Part shown: positions 7,502-16,650 of the stretch, piece by piece | Layout of the letters: every line of letters begins with the position of its first letter | Numbering within the stretch: the stretch's first letter is position 1 | NCBI RefSeq assembly: GCF_002409645.1 | Contig: NZ_DHNR01000045.1 | Location: 508-45,425, forward strand | Reading direction: 5' to 3' | From: Acetobacter sp. UBA5411 | Lineage (GTDB): Bacteria; Pseudomonadota; Alphaproteobacteria; Acetobacterales; Acetobacteraceae | DNA: 44,918 nt | Notes under the pieces: generated by a model | The model's database searches: none | The model's input: only the letters and a program-made list of their open reading frames with translations | Told to the model about the DNA's origin: nothing | Made by a program: the position numbers and the translations under genes

Positions 7502-8470
7502 TCAGAAATGCGCTTCCGGCCCTGCCGGCCGCGTCAGCAGACAGGTCATGACGGTTTCCAGATCAGCCCGGCCTTCGACAAGATCAGTGACAGAATCAAT
7601 GATCGGCACCGAGACACCTTTCCGGCGCGCCAGTGCAGCGAGTGCTCCGGCGGTCGCAACCCCTTCAGCTACGCCTCCGCCGAGCGCTGCGGAAGTCTCT
7701 TCCAGCGTGCTTCCCTGCCCCAGCGCCAGCCCGACCCGATAATTGCGGGATGACCCTCCGGTGCAGGTCAGCAACAGATCCCCCACACCAGCCAGTCCTG
7801 CCATCGTGACTGCCTGTCCACCCAGAGCTTCTGCCAGACGACTGATTTCGGCCAGTCCACGGGTCACAAGCGCCGCACGGGCGTTCTCACCAAGTCCGGC
7901 CCCGATAGTGGCACCCGCCGCAATGGCGATGACGTTCTTTGCCGCTCCACCGAGCTGGACGCCAGCAATATCCGTGCTGTCATAAAGCCTGAAACGCGGC
8001 GTTCCGAGCAGATCAGCCAGAGAACGGGCCAGTCCCGGCTGTGCAGCGGCGATCACGGCGGCGGCGGGAAGACCATCCGCTACTTCATGAGCAAAATTCG
8101 GCCCCGAGAGGATCGCGCCGTTCAGATCGGGACGCGTGTCTTTCAGAATATCGAGCGGGAAACGCAGACTGTCCGGCTCCACACCCTTGCAGCACAGAAC
8201 AACCGGTGCCGACGTTTGCACATGCTTCAGGACGGAAGCGAAATACTTCATCGGGACGACGGACAGGACCATATCCGCGTCCATCACCAGACTGTCTGTC
8301 ACGGTGACGGTTTCAGGGAGCGGATGATCCGCAAGACGGGGCATGGCACCATTTGGCAACCTTGCCGCCGGATTGCGTGCCCACAACTGTACTGCTGCCC
8401 CGGCGCGTGCCGCCTGTAGCGCCAGTGCGATGCCCCATGACCCTGCCCCGATGACTGCAATCCGCTTCAT
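7502..8470 (-). CDS. gpsA: Glycerol-3-phosphate dehydrogenase [NAD(P)+]
   Basis: 322 residues from the ATG at 8470. The Rossmann motif VIGAGSWGIALAL opens the protein. GPNFAHEVADG, KNVIAIAAGATIGAGLGENARAAL and GLAGVGDLLLTCTGGSSRNYRVG are the GpsA signatures holding the catalytic Lys and substrate site. The cytoplasmic enzyme reduces dihydroxyacetone phosphate to sn-glycerol-3-phosphate for phospholipid synthesis. A longer frame to 8527 lies inside rlmJ and is not needed. Its start overlaps the rlmJ stop as ATGA, so the two genes are translationally coupled. Confidence 0.95.
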   Translation of the reverse strand: MKRIAVIGAGSWGIALALQAARAGAAVQLWARNPAARLPNGAMPRLADHPLPETVTVTDSLVMDADMVLSVVPMKYFASVLKHVQTSAPVVLCCKGVEPDSLRFPLDILKDTRPDLNGAILSGPNFAHEVADGLPAAAVIAAAQPGLARSLADLLGTPRFRLYDSTDIAGVQLGGAAKNVIAIAAGATIGAGLGENARAALVTRGLAEISRLAEALGGQAVTMAGLAGVGDLLLTCTGGSSRNYRVGLALGQGSTLEETSAALGGGVAEGVATAGALAALARRKGVSVPIIDSVTDLVEGRADLETVMTCLLTRPAGPEAHF

Positions 8471-9318
8471 TCCGGTACAATCCACTCCACAAGGGATTCC
8501 GTGTTTCCATCCCCGAGATACTTGCACAGTGTGGAGAGAATGGCAGTGCCTTCCTCATCAAATTTGAAGGGAGGATTGGCGATCAGCAGACCACAGCCGT
8601 TCAACAGTCCGGGATCGAGCGGCGGGCGAATGCTCAGTTCCAGATTCAGCAGATTTCTGTGCCCGGCATCCTGCAACGCGTGGAAAAACGCTCTCGGCGG
8701 AGAACGATGCTTAATTGGATACCAGACCGCCACAATGCCTGTCGGGAAACGCTGGCGCGCTGTCGTCACGGCCTTGACGAGATCAGTGAACTCGGACCGT
8801 TCTTCGAAAGGCGGATCGATCAGCACCAGCCCCCGCTTGGCGGTCTTGGGCGGTAACAGGGCCGTCACGGCTTCATACGCATCGCGGTGATGCACTGAGA
8901 CCGCAGGGTTGTTGTGGAACAGACGTCGCAACGCCCGCTGGTCTTCCGGATGCAGTTCACAGCAGACCAGTGAATCGCCGGGACGTAGCGCACGCAGGAC
9001 AATCTCCGGCGAGCCGGGATAGACCATTTTCCCGGCATATTCCTTCATCACCTGCCGCACGAGTGCGAGCCAGTCTTTCAGTGGTTCGAGGTCCGGTGTG
9101 TCGGGGGGCAGATCAAGAAGACGACCAATCCCCTCCCGCCACTCACCTGTTGCTTCCGCCTGTGGGCTGGAAAGATCGTACAGGCCGATCCCCGCATGGG
9201 TATCGAGGACAGAAAACGGCGTATTCTTACGACTGAGAGCACGCAGCAGGGCTGTCAGCAGCGCGTGTTTCATGCAGTCGGCAAAGTTGCCTGCGTGGTA
9301 GACATGGCGGTAGTTCAT
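8467..9318 (-). CDS. rlmJ: 23S rRNA (adenine(2030)-N(6))-methyltransferase RlmJ
   Basis: 283 residues. The N-terminus MNYRHVYHAGNFADCMKH is the family hallmark. YPGSPEIVLRALRPGD and the catalytic LIDPPFEE (DPPF type of N6-adenine methyltransferases) are in place. It modifies A2030 of 23S rRNA (E. coli numbering). It is the first gene of a two-gene unit with gpsA, whose start it overlaps by four bases. Confidence 0.93.
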   Translation of the reverse strand: MNYRHVYHAGNFADCMKHALLTALLRALSRKNTPFSVLDTHAGIGLYDLSSPQAEATGEWREGIGRLLDLPPDTPDLEPLKDWLALVRQVMKEYAGKMVYPGSPEIVLRALRPGDSLVCCELHPEDQRALRRLFHNNPAVSVHHRDAYEAVTALLPPKTAKRGLVLIDPPFEERSEFTDLVKAVTTARQRFPTGIVAVWYPIKHRSPPRAFFHALQDAGHRNLLNLELSIRPPLDPGLLNGCGLLIANPPFKFDEEGTAILSTLCKYLGDGNTESLVEWIVPE

Positions 9319-9759
9319 CCCGACGCTATAGCAGTCGATGACCTACGCTGAAACATGCCCTGCACAGCTCATCGACGTATCAAATCGCCACACAGAAACC
9401 GGCACAGAATGCTTTGCGTGAGGCACGCCTGTGGCTTAAATCCCACAACAATAGATCCCTTGTGGATGCAGTTTTATAAATTGTTGTCACTCAAGAACGT
9501 TTTCTGGTTTTCTGATCACCAGATTTCAACTCACGAAAAGCGTTCTTCGAAGACATCTCGCAAAATATACAGTTCTCATAAGCGTTTATTATAGCCGTCA
9601 CATACACGGCCTCACTCTCCCATGACGGTCACGTCCAGACACAATGGCGTTGCAATCATGCAACATTAAATTATACATTTTACGATAGTTAAATGTAGTT
9701 TATTGCTTTTTGATCTATACGCATATCGAATAGGCGAAATCACCTGCGGAATATCTGTC
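9319..9759. promoter_or_regulatory. AT-rich intergenic region upstream of the first TonB-dependent receptor
   Basis: No convincing gene lies here. The region is clearly more AT-rich than its surroundings. It holds an inverted repeat TTGCA-N4-TGCAA (9650-9663) and a second one, TACATTT-N10-AAATGTA (9674-9697), the latter ending about 60 bases before the likely receptor start. It must contain the promoters of rlmJ (minus) and the receptor (plus). Neither repeat is a clear Fur box. Confidence 0.5.
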
Positions 9760-12324
9760 ATGACTTTTGACCTGAAACGACCCTATGGATTTTTGCATTT
9801 CAATTTCAAAACCATGGGATTGCTTGCCAGCACGTTCATCCTGACAGACGCAGCCTCAACTCAGGCGAATGCAGCGCCCTCCGCTTCGTCCTCAACGGTC
9901 ACAACCAAAACGACAAAACGGAAACCGTCCGCCGCTCATCCTCTCGCAAGCAGCAGGCAGTCTGCGGTTTTCTCAGCGCCGTCACAGAAAGCCCCAATCA
10001 CCGCAGTAAAGGCCGCAGACAGCGGTGAGACGGTCATCGTGACCGGCACACGTGAGACGGGAAAAAAGGCCCGCGACAGTGTCTCGCCCATCGATATTGT
10101 CACCTCCCGACAGCTTGCCGAAACCGGCATGCCTGATCTGCGAGAAGCCCTCACCCAGCTTGTGCCGTCTCTGACCATGCCGACGGGTGGGTTCGACAGC
10201 GGTGCACTGACGGATTCCTTCAGCCTCCGCGGTCTGAGTCCCAACGAAACGCTCGTGCTCGTTGACGGAAAACGCCGCCACACCACGGCCAATATTTATG
10301 CAGACCCCGGCCCTCAACAGGGGGCGACGCCCGTCGATATCGACATGATTCCGATGGCCGCCATCGATCATGTTGAAATTCTGCGAGACGGTGCCTCGGC
10401 CCAGTATGGTTCTGATGCCGTCGCAGGTGTGGTCAACATCATTCTGAAGAAAACCGATCACGGTTTTCACGCCCGCTCCATATCGGGCATTACAGCCGCC
10501 GGTGACGGATTTCAGCAGGGCATTTACCTTGATGGCGGCGCGCAACTCGGATCACGCGGTTATGTGCATGTCAGTGGTGATTTCCTGCATCAGGATCATA
10601 CCTATCGAAGCGCCGATGACCTGCGCACGCAGTCCAAGATCAACAAACTTCTTGGCCAGCCCGAACAGACCCGCGAAAGCGTCTCCATCACCGCAGGCTA
10701 CCACCTGACTGACTTCATCGAAGCCTATGCCGTCGCAACGTACGCGCATCGTCATGCCGAGAGCTACCAGAACTACCGGACCGCCTCCTCTCTGGCGAAA
10801 TATCCAGCCTATGCAGTGATTTATCCCAACGGCTATTCACCGCTGGAAACACTTGATGAAAATGACTGGGAAGTCACAGCGGGCCTGAAAGGCGATGTGG
10901 ATCACTGGCACTGGGATCTCTCGTCCGTCTATGGCCGTGATTACAACGATATCGGACTGAAAAACTCAGCCAACTACTCTCTGGCAGCAGCCACGGGACA
11001 GACGCCGACTGCCTTTATGGTGCAGGGCTACAACAACGAGATGTGGAGCAATACGTTCGATCTGAGCAAGTCTTTTCACATTGACGGGTGGCCCCACGCT
11101 ATCAACGTGGCAGGCGGCGCGACCTATCGCTATGAAAGTTACGCCATCGGCACCGGTTCGGCTGCTTCGACCTATGGCTCCGGATCAGACGCCCTTTCCG
11201 GCACCACCTACCAGAATGCAGGCCATTTCAGCCGTGATGTCGTCGGCGGTTATATCGACGTGGCCACGCATCTGGCCAAAAATCTGCAACTCGATCTGGC
11301 AGGCCGTTACGAGCATTATACGGATGTCTCCGACACCGAGACCGGCAAGGCGGCGCTCCGTTACGATCCACTCCCCTGGCTCGGTTTCCGTGGCACCATT
11401 TCGAACGGTTTCCATGCCCCGACGCTTGCTCAGGAATATTACAGCTCCGTCGCGCTCTCTCCGACAGCCGCACGCGGCATCATCGGCGCAAACTCGCCGG
11501 GCGCGCTGGCAAATGGAGCCACATCCCTCAAGCCGGAGCGTTCCACCAGCGCGACGGGTGGCATCATCATTGAGCCCGTCAAGAAACTTCACATCACAGC
11601 GGACGTCTATCAGATCAATCTGCGTGACCAGATCCTGCCGGGCGGAAACGTTTATGGTGATCAGGCCATTTCCGCGCTCAACGCTAACGGCTTCCAGTTA
11701 CCCTCCGAAGCCGCAAGCTGGAGTTCGGCCTCTCTTTCCACCCACTGGTTCGCCAACGTCGCCAGCACGCGCACGCAGGGCCTCGACATCACGGCCACCT
11801 ACCCGACCAGTCTGGGCGATTACGGCCGTATCGACTGGGATGTCGGCATCAACCTCAACCGCACGCGCCTGACCCATCAGGGCACCGATGCACAGGGCAA
11901 TAACCTGCTGACAGCGCAATCCATCGCCTACATCACCACAGGCTATCCACGCAGCAAGATGATCTGGGGAGGCCGGTATAACAGCGGCGACGGCAAGTTG
12001 ACTGTCGGTCTCCACGAAATCCGCTGGGGTCAGACGACGTCGGAACTGACCTATTACACAGGGGCTACGAACTCCAGTGCGCTTTCGAGCACGGATTTTC
12101 TACCCTTCCGAAACTCGCCGAAATTCGTGACGAATCTCGAAGTGACCTATCACGTCATGCCGAAGCTCTCGTTCACGATTGGCGGCAATAATCTCTTCGA
12201 CAAACGCCCAAGCCGCGTGCCGGACGGCAATCGCTATCTCGGTGTGCCGCAATATTACATGAGCACATCACAGCTTGGCATGAATGGCGGCTTTTATTAT
12301 CTGCGCGCTGATCTGTCGCTCTGA
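9760..12324 (+). CDS. TonB-dependent outer-membrane receptor, ligand unknown
   Basis: About 854 residues from ATG 9760; the frame is open back to a TTG at 9703 with no ribosome site, and the site for 9760 is weak. A signal-like stretch (MGLLASTFILTDAASTQANA) and a Ser/Thr/Lys-rich spacer precede the TonB box ETVIVTG. The plug (about 100-220) shows SFSLRGLSPNETLVLVDGKRR and VEILRDGASAQYGSDAVAGVVNIIL. The rest is a 22-strand-type barrel with NNLFDKRPSR near the end; it ends in Leu rather than an aromatic residue. Such receptors import siderophores, cofactors or sugars using TonB. The tonB-exbBDD operon is 8 kb downstream. Nothing local identifies the ligand. Confidence 0.85.
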   Translation: MTFDLKRPYGFLHFNFKTMGLLASTFILTDAASTQANAAPSASSSTVTTKTTKRKPSAAHPLASSRQSAVFSAPSQKAPITAVKAADSGETVIVTGTRETGKKARDSVSPIDIVTSRQLAETGMPDLREALTQLVPSLTMPTGGFDSGALTDSFSLRGLSPNETLVLVDGKRRHTTANIYADPGPQQGATPVDIDMIPMAAIDHVEILRDGASAQYGSDAVAGVVNIILKKTDHGFHARSISGITAAGDGFQQGIYLDGGAQLGSRGYVHVSGDFLHQDHTYRSADDLRTQSKINKLLGQPEQTRESVSITAGYHLTDFIEAYAVATYAHRHAESYQNYRTASSLAKYPAYAVIYPNGYSPLETLDENDWEVTAGLKGDVDHWHWDLSSVYGRDYNDIGLKNSANYSLAAATGQTPTAFMVQGYNNEMWSNTFDLSKSFHIDGWPHAINVAGGATYRYESYAIGTGSAASTYGSGSDALSGTTYQNAGHFSRDVVGGYIDVATHLAKNLQLDLAGRYEHYTDVSDTETGKAALRYDPLPWLGFRGTISNGFHAPTLAQEYYSSVALSPTAARGIIGANSPGALANGATSLKPERSTSATGGIIIEPVKKLHITADVYQINLRDQILPGGNVYGDQAISALNANGFQLPSEAASWSSASLSTHWFANVASTRTQGLDITATYPTSLGDYGRIDWDVGINLNRTRLTHQGTDAQGNNLLTAQSIAYITTGYPRSKMIWGGRYNSGDGKLTVGLHEIRWGQTTSELTYYTGATNSSALSSTDFLPFRNSPKFVTNLEVTYHVMPKLSFTIGGNNLFDKRPSRVPDGNRYLGVPQYYMSTSQLGMNGGFYYLRADLSL

Positions 12325-12328
12325 AGAC

Positions 12329-12363
12329 GCATGTCACACAGGAAAACAGCCTGTGTGACATGC
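12329..12363. terminator. Strong hairpin between the two convergent receptor genes
   Basis: A perfect 14-bp stem GCATGTCACACAGG/CCTGTGTGACATGC (12329-12342 and 12350-12363) has a 7-base loop. It lies five bases after the plus-strand receptor stop and 15 bases beyond the minus-strand receptor stop. T-runs are poor on both sides, but position and stem strength suggest a shared terminator. Confidence 0.65.
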
Positions 12364-12378
12364 ATTTACGAAAACGCT

Positions 12379-14502
12379 TCAGTAGCTCAGCGTAAATCCG
12401 CCGTAACCGGCGCGTCCCTGCTGTAGATAACCGACCGGGTTTTCGAACTGACGGTTCAGCAGATTATCAGCCCGGGCAAAGACCGACAGGAAACGGTTGA
12501 TCTGGTAGTTTGCCGCCACGTCAATGGTGAAATAGCCATGCCCCTTGGCGCATATCTCGCAATAGCTGCCACTCGCCGCGTAGACCGGATAATCGCGCCA
12601 GCCGCTGACATAGAGGATATTGCCGGACAGGGTGAGATCCTTGATCGGCTTCCATGTCGTGTTGAAGTTGAACTTATGCTGCGGGCGACGCTGGAGCGGC
12701 TGGTCATCCGTCGCGTCGCGTGCGTGCGTCCAGGTGTAGTTGAGATTGAATTCGAGATTATCGAGTGCTTTCCAGTTCAGGAACGCCTCGACGCCGAACA
12801 TGCGGGCACGATCCACATTGGCGTAGGAATAGGTCGAAGTATAGCCGGAATAGGTCGCCGTTGACTGGATCAAGTTATGAACATGATTTTCATACCATGT
12901 CGCACCGAAATGCACTCGATCATGTGCCAGCTTCTGCTCAACAGTCACATCGTAACCGATCAGGCGTTCCGCTCTCAGCTTCTGATTGCCCTGATAGTTG
13001 TAGTAGCTACCGTTCAGCTTTCCAAAAAGCTGATAGAGAGACGGCCCATGAAAACCGCTACCCGCACTCGCCTTGATGACAGTTCCTGTGCCGGGAATAT
13101 GGATCGCGGGCGCCACACGCCATGTCACATAATGTCCGTAGCGGGAGTTTGAATCATAACGGACATTGGCTGCACCGTAGAGGATCTGATTCCAGTTACC
13201 CTGATACTGACCATAGCCTGCTGTCGTATCCATGCTGGCGCGGTCGCTGTACGGCGCGTCATTCGTGCCCGTACCATCTCTCTGGTTGCCATAATAGGTA
13301 TCATGGAAATGTTCCGCACCTACCAGAAACGAACCATATTTCTTGAGATCCAGCGTGCCGTGCCAATCAACTTTCAGACGTGAGGACCGATAATAGGTCG
13401 GGTCATACAGACGAGATCCTCCGTCCTCACCCGTGCCGGTGTAAGTAAAGTTACGCCAGTTGGTCATGTAACCAAGTCCGATCACCTGATCGAACAGGCC
13501 ACCCCATGAGCGCAAATGCGCCGTGCCGCGCACGATGGCTTCATTCTGGATCGTACGCTGACGCTCGCGCTGGGCATCGCCGTAAGCTTCATCCATCATC
13601 TCGTAGGAGCCATATGACCGATAATTGCTCTGCATCAGACGCGAGGTGAGACCGAGATCGAAATTGTCCGTCACATCGTAATCCATACGGACATTCGCGC
13701 TACGGTTATCGTAGGTATTCCCGCGTTCGCGCTGCTCTTTCGTCACGTTCGAAAAGCTGCCGATATAGCGTTCGATATAACGCGGGATCGCGTGGAAACC
13801 GACCTGTCTGTAGTGCGACAGTTCGAAATTATAATGGAAGCGATCAAGGCTCCCGCGTGCGCCAAAAGCCTGATTGAACGTGCCGTAGGAGCCACCTTCC
13901 ACACGCACGAAAGGCTTGATACGCCCCTGCCCTTTCGCCGTGGTCATGTCGATCACGCCCGCCATGGCGTCCGCGCCATAAAGACCACTCTGCGGACCAC
14001 GCAGGATCTCAATCCGCCCCAGCCCGTCCGTCATGAATTGGGCCGGATCAAACGCACCGGACGCGCTGCTGCCGTCATTCACATCCATTCCGTCGAGGCG
14101 AACCTTTACCTCATTGGAATTGGTGCCACGCATATAGATGGCTGTCGTGCCGCCCATGCCTCCGGTGCGGACCACATTCAGGCCCGGCTGTCTTTCCAGA
14201 GTATCTGACAGGGAACGCCGCTGCTGGGTCTGAATCTGCTGCTCGGTAATGATGGTCATGGCCGTGCCGATTTCATCCGCCTTGATCGGCCGACGGGCGG
14301 CGCTCACGGTAATGGTTTCAGGCCAGCTATCGGTGTGTTCAGAGAGGATGGCGCGGACTGTCGGGACGTCAGCATTCCGGACGACCGGAGGGACAGCGGT
14401 TTTCTTCGTGTCCACAACAGTCTCAGCAGCTTGTGCGGTAGCAGCGATCAGGAACGTGGAAAAAAACGAGGCACCGGTTAACAGGAGGGCGCGAAAAGGC
14501 AT
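12379..14502 (-). CDS. btuB: TonB-dependent receptor, BtuB-like (vitamin B12)
   Basis: 707 residues with a signal peptide (MPFRALLLTGASFFSTF...AQAA) and a TonB box ETITVSAARR. The plug has YMRGTNSNEVKVRLDGMDVND and RIEILRGPQSGLYGADAMAGVIDM. A 22-strand barrel ends GGFTLSY with the expected aromatic terminal residue. The family alone would not fix the ligand; the cobalamin riboswitch immediately upstream does, making transport of cobalamin or another corrinoid the best call. No btuCDF or cobalamin biosynthesis genes are in the window. The ATG at 14502 lacks a clear Shine-Dalgarno sequence and lies just after a stable hairpin. Confidence 0.85.
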   Translation of the reverse strand: MPFRALLLTGASFFSTFLIAATAQAAETVVDTKKTAVPPVVRNADVPTVRAILSEHTDSWPETITVSAARRPIKADEIGTAMTIITEQQIQTQQRRSLSDTLERQPGLNVVRTGGMGGTTAIYMRGTNSNEVKVRLDGMDVNDGSSASGAFDPAQFMTDGLGRIEILRGPQSGLYGADAMAGVIDMTTAKGQGRIKPFVRVEGGSYGTFNQAFGARGSLDRFHYNFELSHYRQVGFHAIPRYIERYIGSFSNVTKEQRERGNTYDNRSANVRMDYDVTDNFDLGLTSRLMQSNYRSYGSYEMMDEAYGDAQRERQRTIQNEAIVRGTAHLRSWGGLFDQVIGLGYMTNWRNFTYTGTGEDGGSRLYDPTYYRSSRLKVDWHGTLDLKKYGSFLVGAEHFHDTYYGNQRDGTGTNDAPYSDRASMDTTAGYGQYQGNWNQILYGAANVRYDSNSRYGHYVTWRVAPAIHIPGTGTVIKASAGSGFHGPSLYQLFGKLNGSYYNYQGNQKLRAERLIGYDVTVEQKLAHDRVHFGATWYENHVHNLIQSTATYSGYTSTYSYANVDRARMFGVEAFLNWKALDNLEFNLNYTWTHARDATDDQPLQRRPQHKFNFNTTWKPIKDLTLSGNILYVSGWRDYPVYAASGSYCEICAKGHGYFTIDVAANYQINRFLSVFARADNLLNRQFENPVGYLQQGRAGYGGFTLSY

Positions 14503-14510
14503 TGTGGTTG

Positions 14511-14538
14511 GCTCGTGGTTGTCTGCGTTGCCACGAGC
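14511..14538 (-). promoter_or_regulatory. Hairpin just before the btuB start codon (candidate expression platform)
   Basis: An 8-bp perfect stem GCTCGTGG/CCACGAGC (14511-14518 and 14531-14538) with a 12-base loop ends 8 bases upstream of the start codon. No Shine-Dalgarno sequence is visible beside it. In cobalamin riboswitches such a helix often controls access to the ribosome site, so it is a candidate for the regulatory element. Confidence 0.45.
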
Positions 14539-14621
14539 AAAAGGTCGTCCACGCTTTCACGCAGCCTTGCCAACCTGTCAGATCACCCCGTCCGACACGT
14601 CTCGTCCGCAACATCCGGTAT

Positions 14622-14825
14622 GATGGCAGGTCTCCTGACTTGCGGCTGTGACAAGGATGACACTCCCTTCCCGGAGACAAATCCTCCAGTGGGCCGGCAT
14701 GATGCCGGATGGACATCCTGACCGCTTACAGTTGCGGGGGCAGTCCGGGCATAGGTGGATAAACCACTGCACCCGGTTCCCTTTTCATCCCGTGGACGTG
14801 ACGTGCACGCACCATATGGGAACCA
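14622..14825 (-). ncRNA. Cobalamin (B12/adenosylcobalamin) riboswitch
   Basis: Read on the minus strand, the conserved pieces appear in the right order: a GGTTCCC entry helix near 14818-14824, GGTGCAGTGG, the core CTGCCCCCGCAACTGTAAGCGG-type segment (about 14730-14751), GCCCACTGGAGG, CTCCGGGAAGGG, and the 3' B12 box CCGCAAGTCAGGAGACCTGCC-type segment (14625-14645). These are the hallmarks of the Rfam cobalamin riboswitch. It sits in the leader of the BtuB-like gene and should shut down its expression when corrinoid is plentiful. Confidence 0.95.
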
Positions 14826-14923
14826 TCATGGGGACGTGGTTTACAGGCCGTTTACGACGAGTCAATCACGGCTGTGAGATCGGGACACAGACTGTGGCAC
14901 ACACGTCACAGTGCTGGGTCTTG

Positions 14924-15655
14924 TCAGACGTTCAGATTGGCGCGGGCCGCATCCATGAGCCGACGCATTTCCTGCACGACGGCTGGCAGGCCATCAAAAA
15001 TTGCCTGTCCAATCAGGAAATGTCCGATATTCAGCTCAACAATTTCCGGAATGGCCGCCACCGGCGCGACATTACCGAAGCTGAGACCGTGTCCCGCATG
15101 CACTTCCAGTCCCAGACCCGCCGCCTGCTTCGCCGCAGCTTTCAGTCGGGCCAGCTCTCCGTCCTTCCCGTGCGCATAAGCACCCGTATGCAATTCAACC
15201 ACGGCGGCACCAACGGAGGCGGAGGCTGCAATCTGCTCCGGATCAGGATCGACAAACAGGGAAACCCGAATGCCGCTTTCCCGAAGTTTTCTGATCATCG
15301 GAGAGAGAGTTTCCATCTGACCAGCGACATCCAGACCGCCCTCCGTGGTCACTTCCTCCCGACGTTCCGGCACGATACAGCAGGCGTTCGGTTTCAGTTT
15401 GCAGGCAAGCGCCACCATTTCTTCTGTCGCCGCCATTTCCATGTTCAGCGGCGCACGCAGGGTATTGCTGAGACGGATCAGATCCTCATCACGAATATGC
15501 CGCCTGTCTTCCCGCAGATGCGCAGTGATCCCGTCCGCACCCGCTTTGACGGCGAGCAGAGCAGCTTCGACTGGGTCAGGATGCATGCCCCCACGCGCAT
15601 TGCGAATGGTGGCGACATGATCGATATTCACACCAAGGCGCTGACGCTGGGTCAT
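14924..15655 (-). CDS. pdxJ: Pyridoxine 5'-phosphate synthase PdxJ
   Basis: 243 residues, standard length. RLGVNIDHVATIRNARGG at the N-terminus, GADGITAHLREDRRHIRDED and NIGHFLIGQAIFDGL at the end are PdxJ signatures of this TIM-barrel enzyme. It condenses 1-deoxy-D-xylulose 5-phosphate with 3-amino-1-hydroxyacetone 1-phosphate to form pyridoxine 5'-phosphate in the cytoplasm. Its start overlaps the pdxA stop as ATGA, which ties together the two enzymes of consecutive steps. Confidence 0.97.
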   Translation of the reverse strand: MTQRQRLGVNIDHVATIRNARGGMHPDPVEAALLAVKAGADGITAHLREDRRHIRDEDLIRLSNTLRAPLNMEMAATEEMVALACKLKPNACCIVPERREEVTTEGGLDVAGQMETLSPMIRKLRESGIRVSLFVDPDPEQIAASASVGAAVVELHTGAYAHGKDGELARLKAAAKQAAGLGLEVHAGHGLSFGNVAPVAAIPEIVELNIGHFLIGQAIFDGLPAVVQEMRRLMDAARANLNV

Positions 15656-16650
15656 GAGAGCAATCCTTCTTTGTGGTTCAGACGATTTTCAGACAGAACA
15701 CTGGCTAGACGCAGCGCCGCGACAAGACTGGTCGCTTCGGCAATCCCTTTCCCTGCAATATCGAACGCTGTGCCATGATCCGGCGACGTGCGAACAATGG
15801 GCAATCCGAGCGTGACATTCACCCCATGCGCCATATCGAGCGTCTTGATGGGGATCAACGCCTGATCGTGATACATGCAGAGAGCAGCGTCATATTTCTG
15901 CCGGGCGCTTTCAGTGAACATCGTGTCGGGCGGCATCGGGCCAGTAACCTCAACGCCTTTCGCACGCAGACGTTCGATTGCCGGGATAATCATGTCGATC
16001 TCTTCCCGTCCCATCATCCCGTCCTCCCCGGCATGAGGGTTCAGCCCCGCAACAGCAAGACGCGGACGCTCAAAACCAAAATCCTGTTTCAGGGCAAGAG
16101 CTGTCGTCAGGCCGGTCTCGACAATCATGTCCTCACTCAGCGTATCAAGCGCCTCCCGCAGAGAAACATGGATTGTCACCGGCACCACACGCAGCATGGG
16201 GCTGGCCAACATCATGACTTCACGGCCCGGAACATGGCAGAGCTCGGCAAGAAATTCGGTGTGACCGGGATGAGGAAAGCCTGCACGCCGCAACACGGCC
16301 TTGCTGATGGGATTGGTGACAACGCCGCCCGCAACACCCGCTTTCGCCAATCCAACAGCGCGGGCAATACTGTCGATCACCGTCTGAGCATTGGCTGAAT
16401 CAGGCACGCCAGCTCGGACCGGAGCGGACAGACTGAGCGGAAGAACCGGGAGAGCACTGCTGAAAACAGATGCCGCCTGCTCAATGGTTTCTATCTCTTT
16501 CACAGGCAGTGAAGCAGGCAGGCACGCCGGATCACCAAGCCACGCGAAAACTGTCCCTCCTTCCCGCAAGGCATGCCAGGCCCCGGCAGTGATCTCGGGA
16601 CCAATACCGGCGGGATCGCCCATTGTCAGAGCGAGAGGCAGACGTGTCAT
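15652..16650 (-). CDS. pdxA: 4-hydroxythreonine-4-phosphate dehydrogenase PdxA
   Basis: 332 residues from the ATG at 16650 (a longer frame to 16680 lies inside the upstream gene). LALTMGDPAGIGPEI opens the protein; HPGHTEFLAEL and MYHDQALIPIKTL supply the metal-binding His residues. It oxidises 4-phosphohydroxy-L-threonine on the deoxyxylulose-dependent route to PLP, and its product feeds PdxJ directly. Both ends overlap neighbours by ATGA (with the M20 peptidase upstream and pdxJ downstream). Confidence 0.96.
   Translation of the reverse strand: MTRLPLALTMGDPAGIGPEITAGAWHALREGGTVFAWLGDPACLPASLPVKEIETIEQAASVFSSALPVLPLSLSAPVRAGVPDSANAQTVIDSIARAVGLAKAGVAGGVVTNPISKAVLRRAGFPHPGHTEFLAELCHVPGREVMMLASPMLRVVPVTIHVSLREALDTLSEDMIVETGLTTALALKQDFGFERPRLAVAGLNPHAGEDGMMGREEIDMIIPAIERLRAKGVEVTGPMPPDTMFTESARQKYDAALCMYHDQALIPIKTLDMAHGVNVTLGLPIVRTSPDHGTAFDIAGKGIAEATSLVAALRLASVLSENRLNHKEGLLS

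Noticed and set aside
9355..9594. 79-codon open frame in the AT-rich region
   Set aside because: No ribosome site, composition not protein-like, likely just intergenic DNA.
14648..15778. 376-codon plus-strand open frame
   Set aside because: Lies across the riboswitch and antisense to pdxJ; no ribosome site or recognisable domain.
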